A DNA stretch of 64,000 nucleotides from Lachnospiraceae bacterium AC2028 (GTDB taxonomy: Bacteria; Bacillota; Clostridia; Lachnospirales; Lachnospiraceae): the NCBI GenBank assembly GCA_000702685.1, contig JNJD01000009.1, positions 1 through 64,000 of the forward strand, given 5' to 3'. Within the stretch, counting starts at the first letter, position 1; each line of letters starts with the position of its first letter. The translations under genes and the position numbers were made by a program. Below the pieces are notes generated by a model. It did no database searches. It had not been told where the DNA came from and worked only from the letters and a program-made list of their open reading frames with translations. This document shows positions 36,351 through 44,253 of this stretch, one piece after another.

Positions 36351-36788
36351 ATGAAAGTAAGCGTTGATATTTCCCCCGAATACAAGGAACCCTATGCCGT
36401 GATCCATACGGACAAGGTAACGGAGGAGATACAGAGAATGATCGACATCTTTTCGGTAAGTGAAGCTCCCATAACAGCCCTGCAGAACGAAGAGGACATC
36501 GTAGTCCTGCAGTCTAAGGAAATATATATGGTCAGAGTCGAGGACGGCGATACCGTGATCTACGGGGAAAAGAATAAATACCGTTCGAAGAAGAGACTCT
36601 ATGAGCTGGGCGCCCAGCTCGGATCACAGTTCATGCAGATATCCAAGACCACGCTCGTAAACCTGTCCTTTATGGACAGCATCGAGGCAGGATTCAGCGG
36701 AACACTGCTCCTGAAGCTTAAGAACGGATGCAGTGATTACGTATCCAGGACATATCTGCCGAAGTTTAAGAAATATCTCGGATTATAG
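36351..36788 (+). CDS. LytTR-type DNA-binding regulator without receiver
   Basis: A 145-residue protein. The LytTR domain covers about residues 45-145 (EDIVVLQSKEIYMVRVEDGD ... FMQISKTTLVNLSFM). The N-terminal 45 residues are not a receiver. This arrangement, followed directly by a DUF3021 membrane protein, is a known Firmicute pair in which the membrane protein is thought to control the regulator. The ribosome site is AGGAGAG. A second pair lies at 46.8-47.7 kb. Confidence 0.9.
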   Translation: MKVSVDISPEYKEPYAVIHTDKVTEEIQRMIDIFSVSEAPITALQNEEDIVVLQSKEIYMVRVEDGDTVIYGEKNKYRSKKRLYELGAQLGSQFMQISKTTLVNLSFMDSIEAGFSGTLLLKLKNGCSDYVSRTYLPKFKKYLGL

Positions 36789-36799
36789 GAGGAAAGAAT

Positions 36800-37234
36800 A
36801 TGAATAACACAGTTAAGGATCTCTTAAAGAGCATCGTCATCAGCATAGGAATGGCACTTTCGATCTTCAGTTTTGTATGCGTGATCTTCGACATCGGATA
36901 CGGCGGAAACTTCAGCCTTGAAAACTACCGCCTCACCAAGATGGTCATCGGCTGTATCATCGTAGGTCTCGGTTTCGGAGTTCCCAGCCTCGTCTACAGG
37001 AATGAATCCCTTCCCATGCCGGTCAGGGTTCTCGTCCATATGGGCATCGGCTGCGTAGTTTATACCATCGTAGGCTTTGCGGTAGGCTGGATCGGCGGAA
37101 GCGCCACTCTCGGACAGGGCATCGCCATTGCAGCAGTTCAGCTTCTCGTCGCTTTCATCATCTGGTTCTGCTTCATGAGATTCTACAGATCCGAGGCTAA
37201 GAAGATGAACGACCGTATCCAGCAGATGAAATAA
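36800..37234 (+). CDS. DUF3021 membrane protein
   Basis: A 144-residue protein with four membrane helices (about 10-32, 48-68, 78-98, 108-130) in the usual DUF3021 layout and a charged C-terminal tail. Paired with LytTR upstream (11-base gap, AGGAGGAAAG site). The probable role is membrane-bound control of the LytTR protein (family knowledge plus inference). Confidence 0.85.
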   Translation: MNNTVKDLLKSIVISIGMALSIFSFVCVIFDIGYGGNFSLENYRLTKMVIGCIIVGLGFGVPSLVYRNESLPMPVRVLVHMGIGCVVYTIVGFAVGWIGGSATLGQGIAIAAVQLLVAFIIWFCFMRFYRSEAKKMNDRIQQMK

Positions 37235-37258
37235 GTCATCCGGGTCGTATTTGTAGAT

Positions 37259-37286
37259 TTGCAAAGGCCCTTAATAGCGATATAAT
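37259..37286 (+). promoter_or_regulatory. promoter of the GNAT remnant unit
   Basis: TTGCAA (37259-37264), 16-base spacer, TATAAT (37281-37286). The sequence TTAATAGCGATATAATATAA is shared with the promoter of the intact copy at about 60.07 kb. Confidence 0.65.
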
Positions 37287-37321
37287 ATAAATGTAGTAGT
37301 TTTCGTAAAAGGAAAAAAGGA

Positions 37322-37431
37322 AATTCCCCGTTGTGAAAAACAGCGGGGAATTAAGCCTGTACATATACTTTCTTTTCCCGGAGATAGGAAAGAGATTTAG
37401 ATTCCGGCTATGCCGGGGAAAGAGAGCGATT
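37322..37431 (+). promoter_or_regulatory. conserved structured leader RNA, copy A
   Basis: A 13-bp hairpin (37322-37334 with 37340-37352) is followed by ATTAAG-like spacing and a block at 37363-37393 identical to copy B at 60151-60181. Then comes ATTCCGG-N-TATGCCGGG, which can pair either locally or with the CTTTTCCCGG segment before it. The structure ends at the ribosome site. Hairpin 1 differs in sequence but keeps its pairing in copy B. Confidence 0.7.
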
Positions 37432-37750
37432 ATGATTTGCGTCACGATTGATGAATTGGTTCCCTGTCTTAAAGACGCTGTAACAGGAGAAACCGTAGAA
37501 ACAGAAGTTATTCGCATAAAGCGAAAATCATTCCTTTCAAAATTCAATAAAAAGACCGGATGGTATGTAAATTGGATTGATTTGCTGGAAAAGAATGAGA
37601 TTTATGCACTCGTTCTCAAGGGAACTGTGGATATCCAGGGGTTAGTCGCTGTAGAAAACAACCCTGATTATAAAGCAGCTTATATTTGATGAAGCTGCAA
37701 AGCGTATTCAGGAGGTGTATGACTATGAATGGACAGATGAAGAACTATAA
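37432..37750 (+). pseudogene. internally deleted GNAT-like gene (paralogue of 60.2 kb gene)
   Basis: The first 85 codons (MICVTIDELVPCLKDAVTGE...) match the start of the intact gene at 60220. The frame then ends in TGA at 37687. In another frame, from 37685, the sequence reads FDEAAKRIQEVYDYEWTDEEL, which resembles the C-terminal end of the intact protein. So the acetyl-CoA-binding middle of about 80 codons has been lost, with a frameshift at the junction. The leader and promoter remain intact. Confidence 0.75.
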
Positions 37751-37904
37751 GAATTACAAAGAATCCCTGAATCGCATGCAGGAGCCAACAGTTCCCAAAG
37801 CAAAGATTGATATGCGGGGAGCGATTAAGTATGCTCAGGAAAAAGGGATTCCGGTAGAAGAATTATCAAGAGATGAAAAGAATCGTTTTATACAATATCT
37901 TTGA
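37725..37904 (+). CDS. small protein partner of the GNAT unit, copy A (59 aa)
   Basis: A 59-residue basic protein. Its second half, KIDMRGAIKYAQEKGIPVEE followed by LSRDEKNRFIQYL, matches in pattern the small protein after the intact GNAT gene (LDLPALSQYIVESGKTFEELSEEEVSKFVF). The ATG follows GGAGGTG at seven bases and overlaps the end of the GNAT remnant. It may be functional although its partner is broken. Its role is unknown; the tight pairing suggests an antidote or co-factor (inference). Confidence 0.6.
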   Translation: MNGQMKNYKNYKESLNRMQEPTVPKAKIDMRGAIKYAQEKGIPVEELSRDEKNRFIQYL

Positions 37905-38020
37905 ATATTTGCAAAAAGCAGTGTTTTATACCACCGGTATAATGGACAACTTAAATTAAGTATGTTATAGTTCATAAAAGATTTGAAAAAATATGGGTTC
38001 ACCCAAGAAAGGATAAGAAG

Positions 38021-38155
38021 ATGCGGATAAGAATATCTGTACAGTATCAGTATACAGAACATTACTATGCAGTGCCTACTACACGTAAGCAGGGCTGTGA
38101 ATCCGCGTATCTGCCTCAAGATAAAAAGCATCGGAAATATCCTAAGTCATATTAA
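38021..38155 (+). CDS. small hypothetical ORF (44 aa)
   Basis: ATG preceded by AAAGGATAAG. The 44-residue basic, Tyr-rich product begins MRIRISVQYQYTEHYYAVPT. No family is recognised. It lies in AT-rich accessory DNA and a strong terminator follows 30 bases later, which is the main support for transcription. Confidence 0.35.
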   Translation: MRIRISVQYQYTEHYYAVPTTRKQGCESAYLPQDKKHRKYPKSY

Positions 38156-38185
38156 GCCGGAACTCCGGATATGATCTGATTACCG

Positions 38186-38229
38186 ATACCGCTTATCTTG
38201 TGCGAGGATACGAGATGAGCGGTATTTTT
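38186..38229 (+). terminator. terminator
   Basis: A 13-bp stem ATACCGCTTATCT with AGATGAGCGGTAT and a loop of about 14 bases, then TTTTT. Confidence 0.85.
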
Positions 38230-38253
38230 GTATGTATCAACAGGAGGTAATAT

Positions 38254-38502
38254 ATGGACTGTAATATACCAATGATAGATATGACCGGAACCGGAAAAAA
38301 TATAACAAGACTCAGAATGGCGTGCGGCATGACCGTCAAGGACCTGCAGAACATCTTCGGGTTCGCCACGCCCCAGGCCATCTACAAATGGCAGCACGGA
38401 GCTGCGATCCCCACGATTGACAACCTCATCGTCCTTTCCGCCACCTTCGGCGTACGGATCGATGACATCATAGTTGTTGAAAACAGGCGTGCGGTATCAT
38501 GA
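38254..38502 (+). CDS. small XRE-family helix-turn-helix regulator
   Basis: An 82-residue protein. The helix-turn-helix runs about residues 15-70: NITRLRMACGMTVKDLQNIFGFATPQAIYKWQ. It is a complete single-domain cro/C1-like fold. The start has a perfect AGGAGG. No obvious partner gene is present; targets are unknown. Confidence 0.85.
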   Translation: MDCNIPMIDMTGTGKNITRLRMACGMTVKDLQNIFGFATPQAIYKWQHGAAIPTIDNLIVLSATFGVRIDDIIVVENRRAVS

Positions 38503-38616
38503 GTATCCGCTTCGCAAAAGAAAAAACAGAAATGTTTGTCTGAAAAGGATTGAGTCATTCAATCCTTTTTTGATATTATACAGATGGTACAAATTACCGA
38601 TAATGAGGGAAAAACT

Positions 38617-38961
38617 ATGGCCTTGGTCAAAGCTCAGTGTACAAAATGCGGTGCGATACTGGATGTGGATGAAAAGAACGACGCGGATATCTGCCCTTCC
38701 TGCGGCGCTCCCTATATCGTGGAAAACGCAATACATCTGTATAAGACCAATAACTCCGGCGTAAATCCCGTCTTTGATACAAACCCGGCCATGCCTCCGA
38801 AGGCTGAAGCGGAGCCCGTATCAACAGAGCAGTTCAAAACCGTTGTAAAGGATCCGGAAGCTGAAAAGCAAAAAGATCTGAAGCTGTTTCTTGGTGTAAT
38901 GATCCCGGTAGTGATTGTGGCGATGATTGCGATTATAATTCTTTTAAAAGCATATTATTGA
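38617..38961 (+). CDS. zinc-ribbon protein with C-terminal membrane helix
   Basis: A 114-residue protein. An N-terminal zinc ribbon (CTKCGAILDVDEKNDADICPSC) is followed by a Pro/Glu-rich linker and one C-terminal membrane helix (about 90-112). Topology would place the ribbon in the cytosol as a tail-anchored protein. The start with GAGGG is preferred over an upstream in-frame ATG at 38584 that has no site. Function unknown. Confidence 0.72.
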   Translation: MALVKAQCTKCGAILDVDEKNDADICPSCGAPYIVENAIHLYKTNNSGVNPVFDTNPAMPPKAEAEPVSTEQFKTVVKDPEAEKQKDLKLFLGVMIPVVIVAMIAIIILLKAYY

Positions 38962-38992
38962 TGACCTAAATACATATTTGTTGGGGATGTTG

Positions 38993-39020
38993 GCCCGGGA
39001 GCTGAGACTTCCGGGCTTTT
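38993..39020 (+). terminator. terminator after the zinc-ribbon gene
   Basis: A 9-bp stem GCCCGGGAG with CTTCCGGGC, then TTTT. Confidence 0.85.
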
Positions 39021-39204
39021 GTTTATATAGCGAAAAATCAAGAATTCTAACATAATATATACAGTTATTCTAATTGAATAAGGAGATATTCCTGTCGCTG
39101 CCGTGATCGACTTCTTCCTTAATTGGGGAAGCCCCGCCGGAGCCTTCGATCAAAAAGAAAACGGACCGCAGGACCAAATGATCTGAATTTACGGAGGAAA
39201 CGGT

Positions 39205-39396
39205 ATGTTATATCTATTCGGCCTTGCAATGCTTGCTCTGGGACTGGTGATGACAGTCATTCCCAAGCAGTGTACCAAAGAGGAATTCCGTGATCAGCCC
39301 GAAATCGTAAAGAAGACCCGCAGATCCGGAATCATCTTTATGTGCTGCGGCGTGGTCGTGATAGTGCTGTCATATGTGCTTGGCAGCTTCGGATAA
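39205..39396 (+). CDS. small two-helix membrane protein (63 aa)
   Basis: A 63-residue protein: helix 1 about residues 3-20, a charged loop (KQCTKEEFRDQPEIVKKTRR), helix 2 about 42-60. The ribosome site CGGAGG is strong and a terminator follows directly, so it is a monocistronic small gene. No family recognised. Confidence 0.65.
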   Translation: MLYLFGLAMLALGLVMTVIPKQCTKEEFRDQPEIVKKTRRSGIIFMCCGVVVIVLSYVLGSFG

Positions 39397-39420
39397 AATA
39401 ATATCGATATACAATACGAT

Positions 39421-39449
39421 GCCCGGAAGCTCATGCTTCCGGGCTTTTT
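39421..39449 (+). terminator. terminator after the small membrane protein
   Basis: A perfect 10-bp stem GCCCGGAAGC/GCTTCCGGGC with loop TCAT, then five T's. Confidence 0.93.
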
Positions 39450-39517
39450 GAATGTCTGTGGGGCATATTTGTGTATGAAGAAGCTTATGATTAATGGAGA
39501 AATATAATAGGGTAGAG

Positions 39518-39554
39518 TATAATAGAAATGAAAGCTAATAACCTTCATTTCTAT
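39518..39554 (+). promoter_or_regulatory. -10 box and 11-bp inverted repeat before the helicase gene
   Basis: TATAAT (39518-39523) is joined to a perfect inverted repeat ATAGAAATGAA / TTCATTTCTAT (39522-39532 and 39544-39554). It overlaps the expected transcription start, so it is either an operator or a 5'-end hairpin. The sequence around it resembles the leader at 43.17 kb. Confidence 0.6.
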
Positions 39555-39573
39555 ATTTAAGAGGGAAAAGAGC

Positions 39574-42549
39574 ATGATCGAGGATCTTCGTAGAGGATTT
39601 GAAACGGCGTTTATTGACGGATCTGTTGTTTCTTCTGAATCTTTCAGACCTCAATTTGTTTCCAACAATTACAAAGAGGGTAAAAAAGTACTTTCATCTA
39701 TAGAGGATGAGCTTTTAGCGTGCGATGAATTCAAGATCAGCGTTGCCTTTATTACTCTTAGTGGAATCACTCCGCTTCTCCAGACACTTAAAGAACTGGA
39801 AAGGAAAAACATCCCCGGAAAAATCCTTACTACTAATTATCTGAATTTCAGTGAACCTAAGGCTCTGGAAAAGCTTCATTCATTAAAGAATGTTGAAATA
39901 AAGATGTTTGATTCTGAAAACTCCGGTGAAGGTTTTCATACAAAAGGATATATCTTCAGAAAAGAAGAGATATATAGAATTATAATCGGCAGTTCCAATA
40001 TGACCGGTAATGCACTCAAGCATAATTATGAGTGGAACACCAAGATAGTATCAACAACAGAAGGCGAAATCTCAAAAAACATAATAGAAGAATTTGATCG
40101 TTTATGGGCATCAAGATATTCGGAAAACTACGAAGAATTCATTTCTGAATATCGCGAGAGATATCGCATCATAAAACATCAAAGAGAAATTGCGAAAAGC
40201 GAAGAGCTTGTTTCTCTGGATAATTTCAAACTGCAACCTAACAGTATGCAGGTAGGTTTTATTGCGAATCTGAGAAGGATTATAGAAACCGGAGAGAACA
40301 GGGCATTACTGATCTCGGCAACCGGAACGGGAAAAACATATGCCTCCGCATTCGCAATGAGAGAACTTGGCTTCAAAAGAGTTCTGTTTCTGGTTCATCG
40401 CGGACAACTTGCACGTCAGTCCAAGAAATCATATGAAAAAGTATTCAGTAAATCCGTATCTATGGGCTTGGTCGGAGCCGGATATAGCGATTATGATGCA
40501 GATTACATATTTGCTACTGTTCAGACACTGAGCCGTGATGAACATCTGCTTCAGTATGCATCAGATCATTTTGATGCCATATGCCTTGATGAGGCACATC
40601 ACGTTCCGGCGGATACTTATCAGAAAGTAATGAAGCATTTCACGCCCAAATTATGGCTGGGAATGACCGCAACTCCAGATAAGAGGGATGATAACATAGA
40701 GGGAAGAAACATATACGAACTCTTTGATTATCAGATAGCCTATGAAATCAGACTTCAGCAGGCAATGGAAGAGAATCTCCTTTGCCCTTTCCATTATTTT
40801 GGAATAACTGACCTTTCGATAATAGGTGACGATAAAAACCGTGATTTCAGTGTTCTGACATGTGATGAGAGAGTAAAGCACATTGTAGAACAGGCAAATT
40901 ATTATGGATATAGCGGGGATAGGGTTAAAGGACTTATCTTTTGTAGCAGTATAAAAGAATCTGAAGTATTATCTGAGAAATTGAATCATACAGTTAATCC
41001 TGCAACCGGAAGATTCTATAGAACGATTGCATTGAATGGAAGTGCATCTGAGGAAGAGAGAACCCAGGCGTTTGAACGGTTGGTGGCAGATGATAAAGAA
41101 ATGGATTCGCAGCAGGAAATCTCAAATCATTTGGATTATATACTGTCTGTAGAAATCTTGAATGAAGGCGTAGATATTATAGAGGTCAATCAGGTAATCA
41201 TGCTTCGCCCTACGCAGTCACCGATTGTGTTTATTCAGCAACTTGGAAGAGGGCTTCGTAAAGCGGACGGAAAAGAATATGTTGTCATTCTCGATTTCAT
41301 CGGTAACTACAATAATAACTTTATGATTCCTATCGCTCTTTCGGGTGATCGGACGTATAACAAAGACAATATAAGAAGATTTGTGCTGGAAGGTGGACGT
41401 GTTATTCCCGGCGTATCCACGATACATTTTGATGAGATAAGCAGAAAGAGAATATTTGCGTCTGTTGATAATGCAAATTTCAGTGATGTAAAGCTTATAC
41501 GTGAGAACTACACAAATCTCAAGAATAAACTTGGAAGAATTCCCGCACTTAAAGATTTCGATCTCTATGGAGAGATGGATGTCCTCAGAATTTTCGATAA
41601 TAACAGTCTTGGATCATATTATAAATTCCTTGTGAAATATGAACCCGAGTATAAAATTCATTTGTCTGAGGATGAAGAAAAAGTAATAGAGTTTATTTCT
41701 AAAAAGCTTGCAAGCGGCAAAAGAATACAGGAACTTCAATTGTTCAGAAGGCTTATTGCATATGCTCAGGGTTTCTCACGAATAGGGCTTTTTAAAGGCC
41801 TTGCGGAAGATCTGAAATCATACAATAAGACTATGAGTGATGATCAGAGAGACAACATTGCCAATGTGATGACAAATGCTTTCCCGTCCGGTTCGAATAA
41901 AAAGACTTACGAACAATGCGTCTTTATTGAGAAAGATGCGGATGACTATATACCGTCTAAATCATTCATGGAAATGCTCTCAAATGAGGATTTCCGTATG
42001 GTTTTATCTGAGTTGATAGATTTTGGAATAAGCAGATACGAAAGAGATTATAGTAATTGCTATAAAGATACGGATTTTGTTTTGTATCAGAAATATACTT
42101 ATGAAGATGTTTGCAGATTGCTGAACTGGGAAAGCAATGAAGTCCCTTTAAACATTGGTGGATACAAATTTGATAAGAAGACCAAGACTTTCCCTGTCTT
42201 TATCAATTATGACAAATCTGATGATATAAGTGATACCACAAAGTATGAAGATCATTTTGTTAGTAATCGGCTGCTGATAGCGATTTCCAAATCCGGAAGA
42301 AGCATGGACTCGGAAGATGTACAGAATTTCCTCAGAGCAAAGGAAAGAGGAATTCGTGTTGAATTGTTTGTGCGTAAGAACAAGGATGATAAGATCTCCA
42401 AAGAGTTTTATTATCTTGGTTCAATGAGCGCAAGCGGACGAGCTGAAGAGTTCACCATGGCTAATACGGATAAATCAGCTGTAGAGATCGAGTGGGTATT
42501 GGATCAGCCAGTAAGGGATGATATATACGAATATATTGTAAGCGCATAA
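39574..42549 (+). CDS. PLD-nuclease/superfamily 2 helicase with DUF3427
   Basis: A 991-residue multidomain protein. The N-terminal phospholipase-D-like domain has GFHTKGYIF (H122, K124) and SSNMTG; it is a candidate nuclease. The SF2 helicase follows: Walker A SATGTGKT near 249, DEAH near 338, GMTATP, and motif VI QQLGRGLRKADG near 552. DUF3427 fills the C-terminal third. A NUDIX gene follows by 16 bases. This PLD-DEAH-DUF3427 type is found in defence-like settings, so foreign-DNA restriction is plausible but not shown. Confidence 0.9.
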   Translation: MIEDLRRGFETAFIDGSVVSSESFRPQFVSNNYKEGKKVLSSIEDELLACDEFKISVAFITLSGITPLLQTLKELERKNIPGKILTTNYLNFSEPKALEKLHSLKNVEIKMFDSENSGEGFHTKGYIFRKEEIYRIIIGSSNMTGNALKHNYEWNTKIVSTTEGEISKNIIEEFDRLWASRYSENYEEFISEYRERYRIIKHQREIAKSEELVSLDNFKLQPNSMQVGFIANLRRIIETGENRALLISATGTGKTYASAFAMRELGFKRVLFLVHRGQLARQSKKSYEKVFSKSVSMGLVGAGYSDYDADYIFATVQTLSRDEHLLQYASDHFDAICLDEAHHVPADTYQKVMKHFTPKLWLGMTATPDKRDDNIEGRNIYELFDYQIAYEIRLQQAMEENLLCPFHYFGITDLSIIGDDKNRDFSVLTCDERVKHIVEQANYYGYSGDRVKGLIFCSSIKESEVLSEKLNHTVNPATGRFYRTIALNGSASEEERTQAFERLVADDKEMDSQQEISNHLDYILSVEILNEGVDIIEVNQVIMLRPTQSPIVFIQQLGRGLRKADGKEYVVILDFIGNYNNNFMIPIALSGDRTYNKDNIRRFVLEGGRVIPGVSTIHFDEISRKRIFASVDNANFSDVKLIRENYTNLKNKLGRIPALKDFDLYGEMDVLRIFDNNSLGSYYKFLVKYEPEYKIHLSEDEEKVIEFISKKLASGKRIQELQLFRRLIAYAQGFSRIGLFKGLAEDLKSYNKTMSDDQRDNIANVMTNAFPSGSNKKTYEQCVFIEKDADDYIPSKSFMEMLSNEDFRMVLSELIDFGISRYERDYSNCYKDTDFVLYQKYTYEDVCRLLNWESNEVPLNIGGYKFDKKTKTFPVFINYDKSDDISDTTKYEDHFVSNRLLIAISKSGRSMDSEDVQNFLRAKERGIRVELFVRKNKDDKISKEFYYLGSMSASGRAEEFTMANTDKSAVEIEWVLDQPVRDDIYEYIVSA

Positions 42550-42565
42550 TTGTTTTGGAGTAGTA

Positions 42566-43156
42566 ATGGAGATTTATTGTGTAGAACAAATATCCGAAGC
42601 TGACTTCGGATGTGAGGAAACGGATCATAAGGAGCCTATGGCTCTTTTGAAGCTCAGATCTAAGTCGAGTCTTTCGGAAGAGAAGTACATAGAAGTACCT
42701 GAATCTCTTCTGACTGATCAGGGGATTTCTGAAGGCAAGAAGGTTATTCTGACTGAAAACGGAAGTGTTTTGAAATATGTAAGAGTCGTTGCTGCGGTCA
42801 TCAAAGACGGTGATAAGATATTTGCCACGGCCAGAGGATATGGAGAATTCAAAGGCTGGTGGGAATTTCCGGGTGGCAAAATCGAAATGGGGGAGACTCC
42901 TCAGCAGGCACTTGCGAGAGAGATCCGGGAGGAACTAACTGCTGAGATCAAAGTCGGAGACCTTATCAAGACTCTCGAATATGATTATCCAAAGTTCCAT
43001 CTGTCCATGGATTGCTTCTGGGCTGAAATTGTAAGCGGAGAACTTGTCCTGAAGGAGGCTGAATCCGCAAGATGGCTTACAAAGGCTGAATTTGATACGG
43101 TCAAGTGGCTTCCCGCTGACGAAGAACTTGTCGAGAAGATCAAAGAGATTCTTTAG
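42566..43156 (+). CDS. NUDIX hydrolase (MutT/8-oxo-dGTPase-like) with N-terminal extension
   Basis: A 196-residue protein. The NUDIX domain (about 70-196) shows FPGGKIEMGETPQQALAREI with REEL, the complete catalytic box, and FATARGYGEFKGWWEFPGG typical of MutT-like proteins. About 65 N-terminal residues form an extra acidic domain. It probably hydrolyses a modified nucleoside triphosphate. Its position after the helicase gene suggests one transcription unit. Confidence 0.85.
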   Translation: MEIYCVEQISEADFGCEETDHKEPMALLKLRSKSSLSEEKYIEVPESLLTDQGISEGKKVILTENGSVLKYVRVVAAVIKDGDKIFATARGYGEFKGWWEFPGGKIEMGETPQQALAREIREELTAEIKVGDLIKTLEYDYPKFHLSMDCFWAEIVSGELVLKEAESARWLTKAEFDTVKWLPADEELVEKIKEIL

Positions 43157-43165
43157 AAATAATGG

Positions 43166-43176
43166 TATAATATAAT
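43166..43176 (+). promoter_or_regulatory. overlapping TATAAT boxes
   Basis: TATAAT at 43166-43171 and again at 43171-43176. The following ATAGAAAT-CTATATATAAGAGG resembles the helicase leader with its hairpin deleted. It probably starts transcription of the next gene. Confidence 0.5.
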
Positions 43177-43203
43177 AGAAATCTATATATAAGAGGCGCT
43201 GTT

Positions 43204-43491
43204 ATGAAAGCATTAAGTATTTTCTTTTCAAGACATAAATTCTTAAATTTCATTGTCTGTATCGTAGCGTTCTGGGGACTTGCGCTATGCATCGATCTTT
43301 TCCGTGTGGATGCATACGATATGAAGCCTTTGTGCTGCATGGAGACGGGCAATGATCATTACATCGGATTGGGATATTCATTCGATATTGCAGATAATCC
43401 CGGATCCGGAGAGCAGGAATATGCTGTTTATATATTCGGCAATCTTGTGAAATCTACATTTACCAATGAGATTGAAGTGTCAGGTCAATAA
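43204..43491 (+). CDS. small membrane-anchored hypothetical protein (95 aa)
   Basis: One N-terminal membrane helix (about residues 13-30) is followed by an exported domain with CC and a Gly/Tyr-rich strand pattern. The lone-helix topology is predicted by eye. No family is recognised. The ribosome site is weak (AAGAGG 10 bases before ATG). SurE begins 12 bases downstream. Confidence 0.6.
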   Translation: MKALSIFFSRHKFLNFIVCIVAFWGLALCIDLFRVDAYDMKPLCCMETGNDHYIGLGYSFDIADNPGSGEQEYAVYIFGNLVKSTFTNEIEVSGQ

Positions 43492-43503
43492 GGGAATCCC
43501 CAT

Positions 43504-44223
43504 ATGAGAATTCTGCTTACCAATGATGACGGAATAAATGCCGAAGGATTAGAGCGACTCGCAAGAGTCGCTACTTCGTTTGGAGAAGTATGGATTGTGG
43601 CGCCTGCTACGGAGAGAAGTGCGGCGAGCCATAGTATTACGCTCAGACACCCCATAGATGTATATCCGGTAAACGATTATCCCGTTGAGGGAGTTAAGGC
43701 TTTCTCCTGTTCGGGAATGCCGGCGGATTGTGTCAGAGTGGGAAGCTTAAGCGTTATGCCCGAAAAGCCCGATGTTGTTATGTCCGGCATCAATAAAGGA
43801 TACAACATGGCTTCCGATATCCAGTATTCGGCAACTGCGGGAGCGGCATTCGAAGCTGCGTTCCAGGGCTATCACTCCATCGCGGTATCCGAGGGCTTCA
43901 AAGGAAATCATGAAGTAACGGATAAATATCTGTACGAAGTTCTTTCCAAAATAATAAATGTTCCTGTTCCCGAGGGACATATCCACAATGTTAATTTCCC
44001 TGAGTGCCCGCTATCCGAGTGCAAGGGAGTTCTTTACGACAGAACCGTATCTCCTTATATGTTCTATAAGGATCATTACGATGAGATAGAAAAGCTTGAA
44101 AACGGCGGAATCCGTTATATGGTCCATGGTGTAGAGACAGGATATGCCGACGAAGGCAGCGATTTCAAGGCACTTCTTGATGGCTATGTATCCGTTGGAA
44201 TTGTCAATAATATTGGATATTAG
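43504..44223 (+). CDS. surE: 5'/3'-nucleotidase SurE
   Basis: A 239-residue metal-dependent phosphatase. Landmarks: ILLTNDDGINAEGL (metal-binding DD), APATERSAASHSITL, MSGINKGYNMASDIQYSATAGAA. SurE dephosphorylates nucleoside 5'- and 3'-monophosphates. Its GC-richer codons resemble the backbone, so it may be native DNA between two accessory genes. Confidence 0.94.
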   Translation: MRILLTNDDGINAEGLERLARVATSFGEVWIVAPATERSAASHSITLRHPIDVYPVNDYPVEGVKAFSCSGMPADCVRVGSLSVMPEKPDVVMSGINKGYNMASDIQYSATAGAAFEAAFQGYHSIAVSEGFKGNHEVTDKYLYEVLSKIINVPVPEGHIHNVNFPECPLSECKGVLYDRTVSPYMFYKDHYDEIEKLENGGIRYMVHGVETGYADEGSDFKALLDGYVSVGIVNNIGY

Positions 44224-44253
44224 TATTATATTTTTCTCTGTGTGGGATAAACA

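Noticed and set aside
37690-38253. Insertion sequence or transposase in the AT-rich region around the GNAT remnant
   Set aside because: No transposase motif and no matching terminal inverted repeats were seen on either strand.
39080-39186. Frame encoding PVAAVIDFFLNWGSPAGAFD after AAGGAGATATT
   Set aside because: There is no ATG, GTG or TTG at the right distance; it would need an ATT start. Probably a decayed fragment or chance frame.
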